In this document: positions 55,291 to 64,000 of the stretch, in pieces | Layout of the letters: each line of letters begins with the position of its first letter | Position numbering within the stretch: the stretch's first letter is position 1 | DNA from: Granulicella tundricola MP5ACTX9 | Lineage (GTDB): Bacteria; Acidobacteriota; Terriglobia; Terriglobales; Acidobacteriaceae | Direction of reading: 5' to 3' | DNA length: 64,000 nt | NCBI RefSeq assembly: GCF_000178975.2 | Contig: NC_015057.1 | Location: 411,659 to 475,658 of the forward strand | Translations under genes and position numbers: made by a program | The notes under the pieces: model-generated | What the model saw: only the letters and a program-made list of their open reading frames with translations | The model's database searches: none | What the model was told of the DNA's origin: nothing

Positions 55291-58200
55291 TTAGAACTGG
55301 TAGCGGCCCGCAAACTGAATAGAAAGAGGATCATGCGCCGACCGTATTAATCCGAACTCTGGATTAATATGCACCCCATCATTCGACAGTTCGCTGATTG
55401 GATTGTAGTAGTTAGCCCTGTTGAAGATGTTGAAACCCTCTACCCGCAAAATAATCGAGTGGTGCTCCCGGAATGCAATCGACTTTTGCAAAGCCAGATC
55501 CTGGCTGATATAAATCGGCCCGCTAAACCCATTCCTTGCACTATTCCCCACGCAAGCCACAGGATTTGACTTGTTGCTGTATAGCGTAGGTTGCGCATAA
55601 AGACTGGGGCAACTGGCCGCTGCTCCCACAGAAACCAGGCTCGACGCACCCACTCCCGTGAAGTATCCGGTAGGCTTACCCGTCGAATGAATCTGCGTAT
55701 TCGTGGGCAGATTGATCCGTTGCGTTACCTGCCCATAAGCCGGCCCAGAGAAGATAGAAAAGGGTTGACCACTCTGAGCCGTAAAGATCCCTGATAAGAC
55801 GAACCCGTTCGTCCATTTCTTGTGAAAGTTTGGAGCATATACGAAGTCCGCGACTGCCCGGTTTCGCACATCGAAATCCGAGTTCCCGTAATCTCCGCCA
55901 TTCGCCCGGCTGGAGAAGCCCAGCGGATTCTGCGGAAGGCTGTACTGGCTTATGTCGACCGGCCGGCTACCCGTCGTCGTAAGAGCGGAGGAGACTGCGT
56001 CGAACGAGGGGATATTTGCCGCCTGTACCAATGCCTGCGCCAGCGAGGATTGACCTGCGGCCGTAGGTGCCAAACTGTTGAAGCGAGCGCCGTTGACATG
56101 CGGATTGGAAAGCGAGTTCGCACCCAGCGCGAACGCGGTTGGATTACCCGCGCCAAACAACTGACGCCCAAAGATCTGCGACCACAACGCATCGGTGGAC
56201 CGAGGGAAATTGCTTCCCGCTACATCGTCCAGCGACCGTGAATAAGTGAAAGCCGCATGCATCGAAAGCCCGTGATACTGCTCGCTCCGCATACGAAGCA
56301 CCAGCGAGTGATAGCTCGACGACCCTACGTTCGACTCGGTAAACACAGGAAAGAATGTGTTGTTATTGCAAAGTCCTCCGGGACTCGTTGAGGTTCCGCC
56401 GCCCTGCGTGCAATAGAACTCATTGCTGAAGTTACTGTCATAAATCAGCGGTAGATCCCGGTTGACCGAGCCAACGTAAGCGATTTCACCTGCCCACGAA
56501 GGTCCAAATGTGTGCTGCCAGCTTGCCGTGAACTGGATGCTGTAAGGCGTCTTCAAACGGGTCACATCCCGCTCATAAAGGATGTTTGCGCCACTCGCCG
56601 CCTGATAGCTCTGGAAGTTCGCACTGTCCGACGCATTCAGCGTCTGGAAGTTGAGCGTATGCAAACCGAACCCGCATTGCGTCTGGGAGGTTCCGCAGGC
56701 CGCAGAGTCGAAGTTCTGCCCATAGATCGCGCTGGGATTCGTTACGTTATAGGGGCTCGGACGATTCTGCAGAAGCTGCTGCGTATACGACGCAGGCAGG
56801 TGATCGTAGTAAAGTCCCCCTGATGCACGGAACACATCGTGAAACTTGGAATCGGGCGAATATGACGCGCCGAAGTGGCCCATGACATTGTTCTTGTTAT
56901 TCGGTAGCGAGAAGGAACCGTTCGGCGTGCAGTTCCAGCCAGATCCGAAGGTCACTCTACGATTGCCGTAGAGGGAATCGAGCGAAGTCGTATTCTCCGC
57001 GCCGCACTGATACTGGAAGGCATCGTAGGTGCCGTTGCTGCCCTGCTTAACCAGACCCTGATCCGCGGCTACGTAGTTCCAAAGCCGGTTGCCCGTATCC
57101 ATTGGTTCGCCAAAGAACTCATATCGCGCACCGAGGCTAAAGGTAAGCGTCGGCATAGGCTGAAATTTGTGCTCCGCGAAGACGCCGAAGCTGGAGCTAC
57201 GCAAATCCCCTGTGTAGCCGATGGGCTGGCGGAGTTCGTAGTCGAAGGAAGGGTGCTGAAACGCAATGCCCAGGCCACAGGAGATGCAGGTTTCGCTGTC
57301 GCTGGTGAACTCTCCGATGTTGTTCGACACCACGAGGCCACGCGCCATCCCGCCGTCGTAGCTGAAATTCTGTTGATAGCGATAGTCGCCACCAACGGTC
57401 AGATTGTTGTGTCCACCAAAGTGCAGATCCAGAATGTCCGAGAAGAAAGCTTCGCTATCCCGGTGTTTGGAGGGCGCTCCCAGTGGCGCGCCGATACGCG
57501 GAAGGGGAAACTGACCATCAAGCGAGGGAGTGATCGCCGAAGGTGAATTCCTTGACGCCGTTGTGCAACTAGCCGTTCCATTCGGGCAGGCGTTCCAGAA
57601 GGAGTCATACCAGCCGCCCATCAGTCCTGGTTGAGCAGGTGCGGCACCGGTGATCCGTGTATCGATTCCGCTGATCGCAAAGGTACTGAGCGAACCCGCA
57701 GCAAGGCCCAGCGAAGCCGCGCTGAAATTGCGATCCTGGGCCACATCGTCCACGCGGAATTGCGTGAAACCAATGTTCATCGTGTTAAGGCTCTGCCCAA
57801 AAGGCAGGTTGTACGTGATGGCCGCACTCTGATTCTGGGCACGCCGGTTCGCACCGTTGCCAGGGTAAGCCTCTCCCGCCGGCAGCGTGTCATCATGAAG
57901 CTGATCAATCAACTGCCCCGTATACCGAAGGCTGACAGTTCCGAGTGAGCCCAGGGAAAGCTCGGGCCGCACATGCAGGTTATGGACGTGTGTGTAGTTC
58001 GGCGCAAAACCACGATAGAAACCAAATGTACCCGCTCCTGTTGCGGTCATCAGGCTGGTTCCAGTCTGCCCAACATTCGGTCCAGGAAGCAATCCCAGGA
58101 CGCCCTTTGCGATCGCCCCATCGACATTCGCGATTGGATTGTCAAGGAAAGTCGGCACCCGTTCGAAGATTGGCGTCGGGTTGTCGATCCTCGTCCCCTC

Positions 58201-59361
58201 GTAGCTCAGGAACAGGAACAACTTATTATTGCTAAGCAACGGACCGCCCGCGCTGGCACCAAACTGTTGCGAAGTGATCGGGTAGGTATTGCTGTCTTGC
58301 GTTGCAAGAATGGATGCCGGATTGAAGCTCCCAGCCTGGCACAGGAAGGTTCCGCAGCCACTGGTCGCTCCGCCGATGGGAGATCCGGGAGAGACCAGGT
58401 TGAAGAGCTGGTCATAGCGCTGTGGCGCGTAGCCCAGGTATGACGGATCAGAGATGATCGTGTGATTGGCTACGCTGACGGCATCACCGGCTCCATCGGA
58501 CGCCGTAGCCGCAGCCTTGGCAAACGTCGAGGTCGAATAAACGGAGAGCGGAGAGCCTGCGTTGAGGGAATCATTGTTGAAGTAGTCGAAAAGACTTCCG
58601 TGCCATGCCTTACTACCGGAAGCGGCATTTCCTCGGCTCGTCACGACATCGATGACGCCGCCCGAACCCTGTCCATAGCGCATATCCGGCGCAGCATAGA
58701 TGACGCGGAATTCCTGTACGGCTTCATTGATCTGGAAGGGGATCGCCTGATTATTGCTGGAAGCGACGTTATCCACACCGTCCAGCAGGAAGTTGCTTGA
58801 AGTCTGCTGTGAGCCCGCGATGCTGAACGCAGCACCCTGAAGCGGCGAGCCTTGTGGGACGTCATGAACGCCGGGCTGAATTGCACCCAAGGCGAGAAAC
58901 GTTCTGTTGTAAAGCGGCAGCACGCGGAGCTGCTGATTCGAGATGTTAGCTCCGGGCACCACACCTTGGTCGTTCTGAATAAGACCGCCCGACTTGACCT
59001 CGCGGTCAGCCAGAACGCCCTTTGAAATATCGATGTTTGGCAGAGCGGTGTGGCGTGAATCAGGTAGCACCTCAAACGATGCGTCGGTGCCCACGAGCTT
59101 ACCGGTGTTGTCATAGACTGCGACCGCGTAATCCTTGCCGGGCTGAACATCGTCAAAGCTGTAACGACCATCCGGCGCGGTCAATTGAGTCTCGTCGACT
59201 GGCGGCTTACGGGTTTTGTTAACGAGGTGAACCGTCAACTGTGGAACGGGTTTGAAGTTATTGCCGAACACAACTCTTCCGTCGACCAGAGATTGACCAA
59301 ATGCCGCCATCGAAGCGGAGAACAGGAGCAGAAAAACGGCAGACTTCAAAAGACGCTTCAT
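55291..59361 (-). CDS. TonB-dependent receptor, Oar-like (fourth copy)
   Basis: About 1356 residues from MKRLLKSAVFLLLFSASMAA at 59361, preferred to an ATG at 59478 because AAAGGA precedes it and a signal peptide follows at once. A carboxypeptidase-regulatory-like domain (SLVDGRVVFGNNFKPVPQLT) differs from the other receptors in sequence and spacing. The plug contains SNFLLDGVDNVASSNNQAIP, and the barrel ends IQFAGRYQF with a terminal aromatic. Several cysteines in the barrel loops (SETCISCGLG and others) may form disulfides. It lies downstream of the kinase and TPR genes on the same strand, 219 bases away. Confidence 0.9.
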   Translation of the reverse strand: MKRLLKSAVFLLLFSASMAAFGQSLVDGRVVFGNNFKPVPQLTVHLVNKTRKPPVDETQLTAPDGRYSFDDVQPGKDYAVAVYDNTGKLVGTDASFEVLPDSRHTALPNIDISKGVLADREVKSGGLIQNDQGVVPGANISNQQLRVLPLYNRTFLALGAIQPGVHDVPQGSPLQGAAFSIAGSQQTSSNFLLDGVDNVASSNNQAIPFQINEAVQEFRVIYAAPDMRYGQGSGGVIDVVTSRGNAASGSKAWHGSLFDYFNNDSLNAGSPLSVYSTSTFAKAAATASDGAGDAVSVANHTIISDPSYLGYAPQRYDQLFNLVSPGSPIGGATSGCGTFLCQAGSFNPASILATQDSNTYPITSQQFGASAGGPLLSNNKLFLFLSYEGTRIDNPTPIFERVPTFLDNPIANVDGAIAKGVLGLLPGPNVGQTGTSLMTATGAGTFGFYRGFAPNYTHVHNLHVRPELSLGSLGTVSLRYTGQLIDQLHDDTLPAGEAYPGNGANRRAQNQSAAITYNLPFGQSLNTMNIGFTQFRVDDVAQDRNFSAASLGLAAGSLSTFAISGIDTRITGAAPAQPGLMGGWYDSFWNACPNGTASCTTASRNSPSAITPSLDGQFPLPRIGAPLGAPSKHRDSEAFFSDILDLHFGGHNNLTVGGDYRYQQNFSYDGGMARGLVVSNNIGEFTSDSETCISCGLGIAFQHPSFDYELRQPIGYTGDLRSSSFGVFAEHKFQPMPTLTFSLGARYEFFGEPMDTGNRLWNYVAADQGLVKQGSNGTYDAFQYQCGAENTTSLDSLYGNRRVTFGSGWNCTPNGSFSLPNNKNNVMGHFGASYSPDSKFHDVFRASGGLYYDHLPASYTQQLLQNRPSPYNVTNPSAIYGQNFDSAACGTSQTQCGFGLHTLNFQTLNASDSANFQSYQAASGANILYERDVTRLKTPYSIQFTASWQHTFGPSWAGEIAYVGSVNRDLPLIYDSNFSNEFYCTQGGGTSTSPGGLCNNNTFFPVFTESNVGSSSYHSLVLRMRSEQYHGLSMHAAFTYSRSLDDVAGSNFPRSTDALWSQIFGRQLFGAGNPTAFALGANSLSNPHVNGARFNSLAPTAAGQSSLAQALVQAANIPSFDAVSSALTTTGSRPVDISQYSLPQNPLGFSSRANGGDYGNSDFDVRNRAVADFVYAPNFHKKWTNGFVLSGIFTAQSGQPFSIFSGPAYGQVTQRINLPTNTQIHSTGKPTGYFTGVGASSLVSVGAAASCPSLYAQPTLYSNKSNPVACVGNSARNGFSGPIYISQDLALQKSIAFREHHSIILRVEGFNIFNRANYYNPISELSNDGVHINPEFGLIRSAHDPLSIQFAGRYQF

Positions 59362-59580
59362 AAACCATCCTTTACCAGCAGACATCAACGACAGGTAGAT
59401 CAAGTGGGAGGCAAACTTTACACGCCTCCCAGAAATCACGAAACAGAACCTTCGCAGCAAGACGGCAAGGAGTGCCAACTACGGGGAACCGCACACCTTT
59501 GAAAACCTGCTGTGCATCGGGGCCGGGGCGTACTAGTTAGAAAATGCGCTTCAACATCTCTGGAGCGATGCAGCTATAAA

Positions 59581-60888
59581 TTACAGGCCCGGATTCTTCC
59601 AGTCTTCAAGAATTCTTGTCGATACATACTTCGCAACCGGCTGATATCCGGCTGAACGGGCCTGTTTGAAGTCTTCCTGAGCTTCCTTCTGTCGCGTGGC
59701 ACGTTTGGCAGCCGGATCCAGATAAGCCAAAGTCTCCTCGGTTGCACCAAGATAAAAATACGCAGCGCCCTTTTTCTTGCCGCCGTCCGCTCCGAGATAG
59801 CGATTGAGACGAGACTCCGCATCCTCAAAATGCGAGGAGTAGAACGCGGTGATAGCCTCTCGAAGGGTCGTTTCCAGCTTTACCGGATCGCGGCTCAGTT
59901 CAGCCGCCACCTCGGCATTGATCCGTGCGATCTCGCGCTTCGCATCCGCATTCGCAGGATCGATGTCCAGAACCTGCCGATACTTACGGCTTGCAGTCTC
60001 GGAATCCTTGTGACTGACCGCTAGGCTCGCCTCTTCCAGCAACTTCCGCTTCTTCTCATCCGGTGAGACATCCGGCGGTTTGTTCAAAGCCTTCTGGTCG
60101 GCGGCAGGCTTGGACACGGGCGGTGGAGGTGGAGGAACGTTCTTAGCAATAACGACCGGTGCTTGAGCCTGAGTGACAGGCGCAGCTGCAACCGCGGCCA
60201 TCTGATGCATGCGCTGAATCTTGCCGCTCAGATCGTCGGAGCCGACGTGGCCGTTGAGATCCAAAGCCGACTGATACGAGCGCTCAGCCTGTGCATACTC
60301 CTTTGAGTCTTCATGACTGTGGCCCGTGCTGACAAGACTTCCGTAGCGATCTATCTCACCGAGAAGGCGAGTTGCTGCCGGCTTGATCGAGGGGTCGGTC
60401 ACGCCTTGTGCCGCAGTCCTTGCGGCTGACAAGTTTCCGGAATCGAAGGCGGTCATCGCCTGGCTCAGGAGAGCACCGCTCTGATCCGCAGGCTTGGTCA
60501 GGGCAGTCGTAGGCGCGTCAGGCCCTGGCCCATTCAGCTTGGCAAGGAGCTGCTCGGCCTGGTGATGCGTATCGGGATCGAGATTGCTCACATACTTCGC
60601 ATAGCGTTTGGCTTTGGCGGCTTGGCCTGCGTCGTTCGCGTCTAGCGCGGTCTTCAGGGCCTGCTTGTCACTATTAATGAGTGCGGCTCGGCTGACGTCG
60701 CAGTCCTTGCGAAAGTCTTTATTCTTAGGCTCCATGTCAGCTGCTTTGCAGAGCAGGATGACCTGTTTTTCCTGGTTTGGTTCGGTATTGGCCTGCGCGC
60801 GTAACGCTTTTGCATCTTGTGCCAGGCTTGGCACCGTCACCATGGCAGCCGTCAATGCGATGAAGAGATGAGTGCAGTGAAATTTCAT
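59581..60888 (-). CDS. Secreted TPR-like protein, kinase partner
   Basis: About 435 residues from MKFHCTHLFIALTAAMVTVP at 60888, a signal peptide; an earlier ATG at 60951 lies inside the kinase gene. Helical repeats resembling TPRs are seen at the N-terminal end (KAADMEPKNKDFRKDCDVSR), in the middle (AQAERSYQSALDLNGHVG) and near the C-terminus (ASRKYRQVLDIDPANADAKR and YFYLGATEETLAYLDPAAKR), with a proline-rich hinge (VPPPPPPVSKP). Its ATG overlaps the kinase stop as ATGA, so the two are translated together. It may be the periplasmic partner of the kinase's outer domain. Confidence 0.82.
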   Translation of the reverse strand: MKFHCTHLFIALTAAMVTVPSLAQDAKALRAQANTEPNQEKQVILLCKAADMEPKNKDFRKDCDVSRAALINSDKQALKTALDANDAGQAAKAKRYAKYVSNLDPDTHHQAEQLLAKLNGPGPDAPTTALTKPADQSGALLSQAMTAFDSGNLSAARTAAQGVTDPSIKPAATRLLGEIDRYGSLVSTGHSHEDSKEYAQAERSYQSALDLNGHVGSDDLSGKIQRMHQMAAVAAAPVTQAQAPVVIAKNVPPPPPPVSKPAADQKALNKPPDVSPDEKKRKLLEEASLAVSHKDSETASRKYRQVLDIDPANADAKREIARINAEVAAELSRDPVKLETTLREAITAFYSSHFEDAESRLNRYLGADGGKKKGAAYFYLGATEETLAYLDPAAKRATRQKEAQEDFKQARSAGYQPVAKYVSTRILEDWKNPGL

Positions 60889-63800
60889 TTTTGGCCTGCC
60901 AGTATCTCGTCGATCTGTGAGTCGCCGAGCGTCGTGAAGGTCGCCGAGCACATGTGGTCGGCCGCAAGATCACACGTCTGCTGCTGTGTGCTTCCGTCAC
61001 TGGACTTGAAGACCACCGTATAGGTGCCCTCCGGAACTGCATCCACGCGCAGCGGAGTCATATGCGAACCAGCCGGCAATAGGACGACGTTGCCACTGCT
61101 GCCCGTAATGCTGACTACCTCACCAAAGGGCGAAGCATTCAGCTGGATGAAGCTCATCGCCGCACCGCCGCCCGTATTCGACCTCGTATGAATCACGTAA
61201 AAGACAGCGCCCGCAACGATGAGCACGACCGCTGCAAGGATTCCGATGAGCATGCTGCTCAGCCCTTTGGACTGAACGATGATCGGAACACTTCCTGTTG
61301 TGTCCAACCTGGCCTTGGAGACCTTGGCAGCTTCCTGCGCAAGACGATTCCAGTCTGCCTGAAGGTTTGCGTCGGAGACTGCCAGGACTTCAGCCGACTT
61401 CCTCAACTCCTCCAGTGCGAGCGGACCCTTCTTTGCCAGAATTGCCTGCCGTGCCTGGCTGATCGACTCTCCCACCATCGCGTTGGCGATTGGCACCTGC
61501 CGCCGCTTGTAGTCGGTGACGACGGCGGTGATCTCGGGCGAATCGCCATAGGCGTTTCGGACAGCTTCAAGAATCTCCAGACCGCCGCGCAGATCGCGTT
61601 TGTTCAGTAATTCATTCGCCTGCGCGATGGAGGCCTGGATGGCTCTTTGTTGTTCGGCCCTGCCTTCAATCTTTGCCCGGATCGCCTTAAGCTGCGAGTG
61701 CTGCTGTACAGCAGCAGGCTGAGAATTGAGCAGCTGGAGTGCCTGCGCGGGATCAGTCTCACTGAGGCTCTGAACCCGGGCGATGACGGCTTCCATGCGC
61801 CGGCCAATCTCATCCAGACGCTCCTGGGTCTGACGCAACAGTTGTTCGATCGCCGGAGTACCGCCCTGTTGTGCGGCCGGCTTCAGAACTGCAATCGCCC
61901 CTTCAAGATCCTCGGCGGCGAGTTTCCTGTGAGCCTCCTCAAGAACTGCTGCTGCAGCCTGACTCCGCTCCTTATTGAGCTTCTCGGTCCGCGCATGTTC
62001 CAGGAGGTACGTGATCTCAGGTGTTTCGCCGCAGTCCAGCGCCGCCGTCTCTAAGGTCGAAATGGCCTGATCGTACTGCGCTGCGTCAAGCGAGGTCTGC
62101 GCGTGCTTAAGATACTGCGCTCTAAGCCCTTCGAGATTCGCTTTTTTGAGCTGATCCACCACCCGTTCCTGCAGCGCGAGCAACCGCTCCTCACCCGGAA
62201 TCTCGTCGAGCGCCTTCTGAATGCAGGAGAGCGCTTCCTGAGGATTTGAAAAGAACAACTCCTGTACCTTCAGGGAGGTGCTCTCAACCAGCTTGCGCGC
62301 ATGTTCTTCCTGAAGCTTCTTCTCGGTCTCGCCCTTAAGGCGAAGCAGTTGCGCTTCAGCCGGAAGGCGGTCGAGTGCGCGATTGATCAGCTGCAGGGCA
62401 CGGTCTGATTCGCCACGGAAGAGGCTGTCCTGGATCTCGGCCACGATCTGGTCGATGACCTTGCGCCGCCGGTCCTCTTCCTGCCGAGCGGTTGCCTCCT
62501 GGAACATCTTCTGCGCTTCCACGTCGGTGGGGTCGATGTCGAGCGCTTCACGAAGATTCTTGATCGCCCCGGTGAAATCCCGGTTCGAAAGCAGATCCTT
62601 ACCAGACTCCTTGAGCTTGCGCCGCGTCCCGTCTTTCGCCTGCCGCTGCATCTCCTGGACGATGCCGGCCTTCTCGTTGCGAAGATCCGTGTTTCGCTCA
62701 TCAAGCTGCAGTGCCTGCTCAATTAGTTGGGAGGCGGCCGTAAAATCGCTACGATGCCGGGCGTCTCGTGCCTGCTGTTGCAGAGAGGCGATCTTGTCGA
62801 CCTTCTCCTTCAATCCGCGGACGTGCTCGATCTTTTCGGTCAACCCATTGGCATTTGGATCGACACGGGCGGCCTGCTTATAAAGCTCGAGAGCTTCTAC
62901 ATATCGCTGACCGAGGACGGCCTCTTCCGCCTGGTTCAGCGTCTGCCGTACCTGCTCAGACTTCTGCTGGCGCGCGAGCCGATCCTGCACCTCGCGTAGG
63001 AGCTTTCGAATCTCGAAGTTTTGCGGGTCAAGCCGCTGCAGATCGATCAGCAACGGTCTCGCACTGGTCAGCTTTTCCTGCTCCAGCAGCATCTTGACCT
63101 GTCCCAGCATCTCTCCAACCCGCGCTCGCTTGAGCGTTTCGTTCAGAGCTTCAAGATCTCCGGCCATCTCCTCCGCGGTCGCATAACGCTCGTCGGGATC
63201 CTTGGCCAGTGCCCGGTCCAGCACCATATCGAGACCGGTCGGATAGTCCTGCAGGTAGGTTCCGAGAGGAGGGAAGGGCTCGTTGACCACCTTGTGCAGG
63301 GCAGAGATGTCTTCACCGCCGAACGGCAGCACGCCGGTCAGCATCTGGTACAGCATAATCCCGGCCGCCCAGATATCGGCACGTCCATCGGACGGATGCC
63401 CCTTCAGCCGTTCCGGAGAGATATAGTGAAACGTTCCGATGACCGCCCCGGTCTGGGTGTGACCAGAGCTGCTTTCCAGGCGCGCGATTCCAAAATCGAC
63501 GATCTTGGCGTTCCCATCCGGCTGAACCATGACGTTCGCCGGTTTGATATCGCGATGGACCACGCCTTTGGAGTGGGCATAGCCCATCCCGTTGCAGACC
63601 TGCCTGACGATGTCCAGTTTGTCGACGATGGTGAGCGTGTTATTGCGAAGAACCTTCTCCAGGGATTCGCCATGGAGAAACTCCATCACGATATATGGAT
63701 TGCCGTCCTGTTCGCCGAAGTCGTAGACCGTGACGATATTCTGGTGATTGAGAACACCGGTCCGAGCCTCGCTCTGAAAGCGCTGGCGAAGCTCCGGAGT

Positions 63801-63941
63801 CGCATCCGTCAAGGTCTTGATCGCGACTTCGCGTCCAATATTCTTGTCTTCCGCACGATAAACAACGCCCATACCGCCTCGGCCAAGCTCCGAGAGAACC
63901 TCGTATTTGCCGATATGGGTGACTGATGATGGTGTATCCAT
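60885..63941 (-). CDS. Membrane Ser/Thr protein kinase with long helical region and C-terminal sensor
   Basis: 1018 residues. The kinase domain spans about 12-275 with GRGGMGVVYRAED, the Lys in EVAIKTL, VVHRDIKPANVMV and IVDFGIARLES, all intact, so it should be active. Residues about 285-860 are helical TPR-like and coiled-coil repeats (ALEALNE, AIKNLREALDIDPTDVEAQK). One membrane helix lies at about 897-917 (MLIGILAAVVLIVAGAVFYV), then a PEGA-like beta domain (SFIQLNASPFGEVVSITGSS, VPEGTYTVVFKSSDG) outside. Signals are probably read outside and passed to the cytosolic kinase. It overlaps the secreted TPR gene. Confidence 0.93.
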   Translation of the reverse strand: MDTPSSVTHIGKYEVLSELGRGGMGVVYRAEDKNIGREVAIKTLTDATPELRQRFQSEARTGVLNHQNIVTVYDFGEQDGNPYIVMEFLHGESLEKVLRNNTLTIVDKLDIVRQVCNGMGYAHSKGVVHRDIKPANVMVQPDGNAKIVDFGIARLESSSGHTQTGAVIGTFHYISPERLKGHPSDGRADIWAAGIMLYQMLTGVLPFGGEDISALHKVVNEPFPPLGTYLQDYPTGLDMVLDRALAKDPDERYATAEEMAGDLEALNETLKRARVGEMLGQVKMLLEQEKLTSARPLLIDLQRLDPQNFEIRKLLREVQDRLARQQKSEQVRQTLNQAEEAVLGQRYVEALELYKQAARVDPNANGLTEKIEHVRGLKEKVDKIASLQQQARDARHRSDFTAASQLIEQALQLDERNTDLRNEKAGIVQEMQRQAKDGTRRKLKESGKDLLSNRDFTGAIKNLREALDIDPTDVEAQKMFQEATARQEEDRRRKVIDQIVAEIQDSLFRGESDRALQLINRALDRLPAEAQLLRLKGETEKKLQEEHARKLVESTSLKVQELFFSNPQEALSCIQKALDEIPGEERLLALQERVVDQLKKANLEGLRAQYLKHAQTSLDAAQYDQAISTLETAALDCGETPEITYLLEHARTEKLNKERSQAAAAVLEEAHRKLAAEDLEGAIAVLKPAAQQGGTPAIEQLLRQTQERLDEIGRRMEAVIARVQSLSETDPAQALQLLNSQPAAVQQHSQLKAIRAKIEGRAEQQRAIQASIAQANELLNKRDLRGGLEILEAVRNAYGDSPEITAVVTDYKRRQVPIANAMVGESISQARQAILAKKGPLALEELRKSAEVLAVSDANLQADWNRLAQEAAKVSKARLDTTGSVPIIVQSKGLSSMLIGILAAVVLIVAGAVFYVIHTRSNTGGGAAMSFIQLNASPFGEVVSITGSSGNVVLLPAGSHMTPLRVDAVPEGTYTVVFKSSDGSTQQQTCDLAADHMCSATFTTLGDSQIDEILAGQK

Positions 63942-64000
63942 TTATTTGCCCGGGGTCGATCGTGATAATGGTGCGATTCCGAATTTTATCCTGCGTGAGT

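Overview
The window looks like a chromosomal segment from an acidobacterium of the Acidobacteriaceae/Terriglobia type (Granulicella, Edaphobacter or Terriglobus relatives). This is inferred from gene content: four very large Oar-like TonB-dependent receptors with an N-terminal carboxypeptidase-regulatory-like domain, an SBBP-repeat giant secreted protein, a FecR/DUF6600-like gene (broken), a winged-helix/TPR regulator, and a Ser/Thr kinase with a TPR partner. No rRNA, tRNA, CRISPR array or phage module was seen.

Left part (about 1-30 kb). Intact genes alternate with decayed ones. An operon on the minus strand runs MFS transporter, secreted S9-type hydrolase, TonB-dependent receptor; upstream of it, on the same strand, lies a membrane-bound winged-helix/TPR regulator. 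The 1769-residue SBBP protein, a second receptor, an HU-type protein and a lysine-rich companion follow. Between them lie fossils: an ABC ATPase fragment, pieces of IS5, IS30 and IS110 family transposases, a FecR-like gene with several breaks, an Old Yellow Enzyme fragment, a receptor split by one frameshift, and a DeoR-type regulator with several frameshifts.

Middle (about 30-41 kb). This is a glycan-degradation set: GH20-like hexosaminidase, a large secreted glycosidase-like protein of uncertain family, a divergent GH29 alpha-L-fucosidase, and further on a glycogen-debranching-like (alpha/alpha)6 glycosidase. An IS30 fossil, a DUF1801 protein and a VapBC toxin-antitoxin pair separate these.

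Right part (about 41-64 kb). A plus-strand run with strongly C-ending codons holds a small secreted protein, a secreted TPR protein overlapping a seven-heme cytochrome c/TPR protein, a GGDEF-EAL protein, a Spy/CpxP-like protein with response regulator and histidine kinase, and a Gly/Thr-rich secreted protein. Then come a lipoprotein-like minus-strand gene, a DUF5995 gene, a 14-helix MFS exporter, a fourth receptor, and a Ser/Thr kinase overlapping a secreted TPR protein.

The most unusual non-coding signal is a composite element in two convergent intergenic regions (38.4-38.9 kb and 53.4-53.8 kb). Each has a 148-bp repeat of identical length, then two or three copies of a 27-bp module ending in ATACTTT, then a G-rich tract touching the stop codon of the facing gene.
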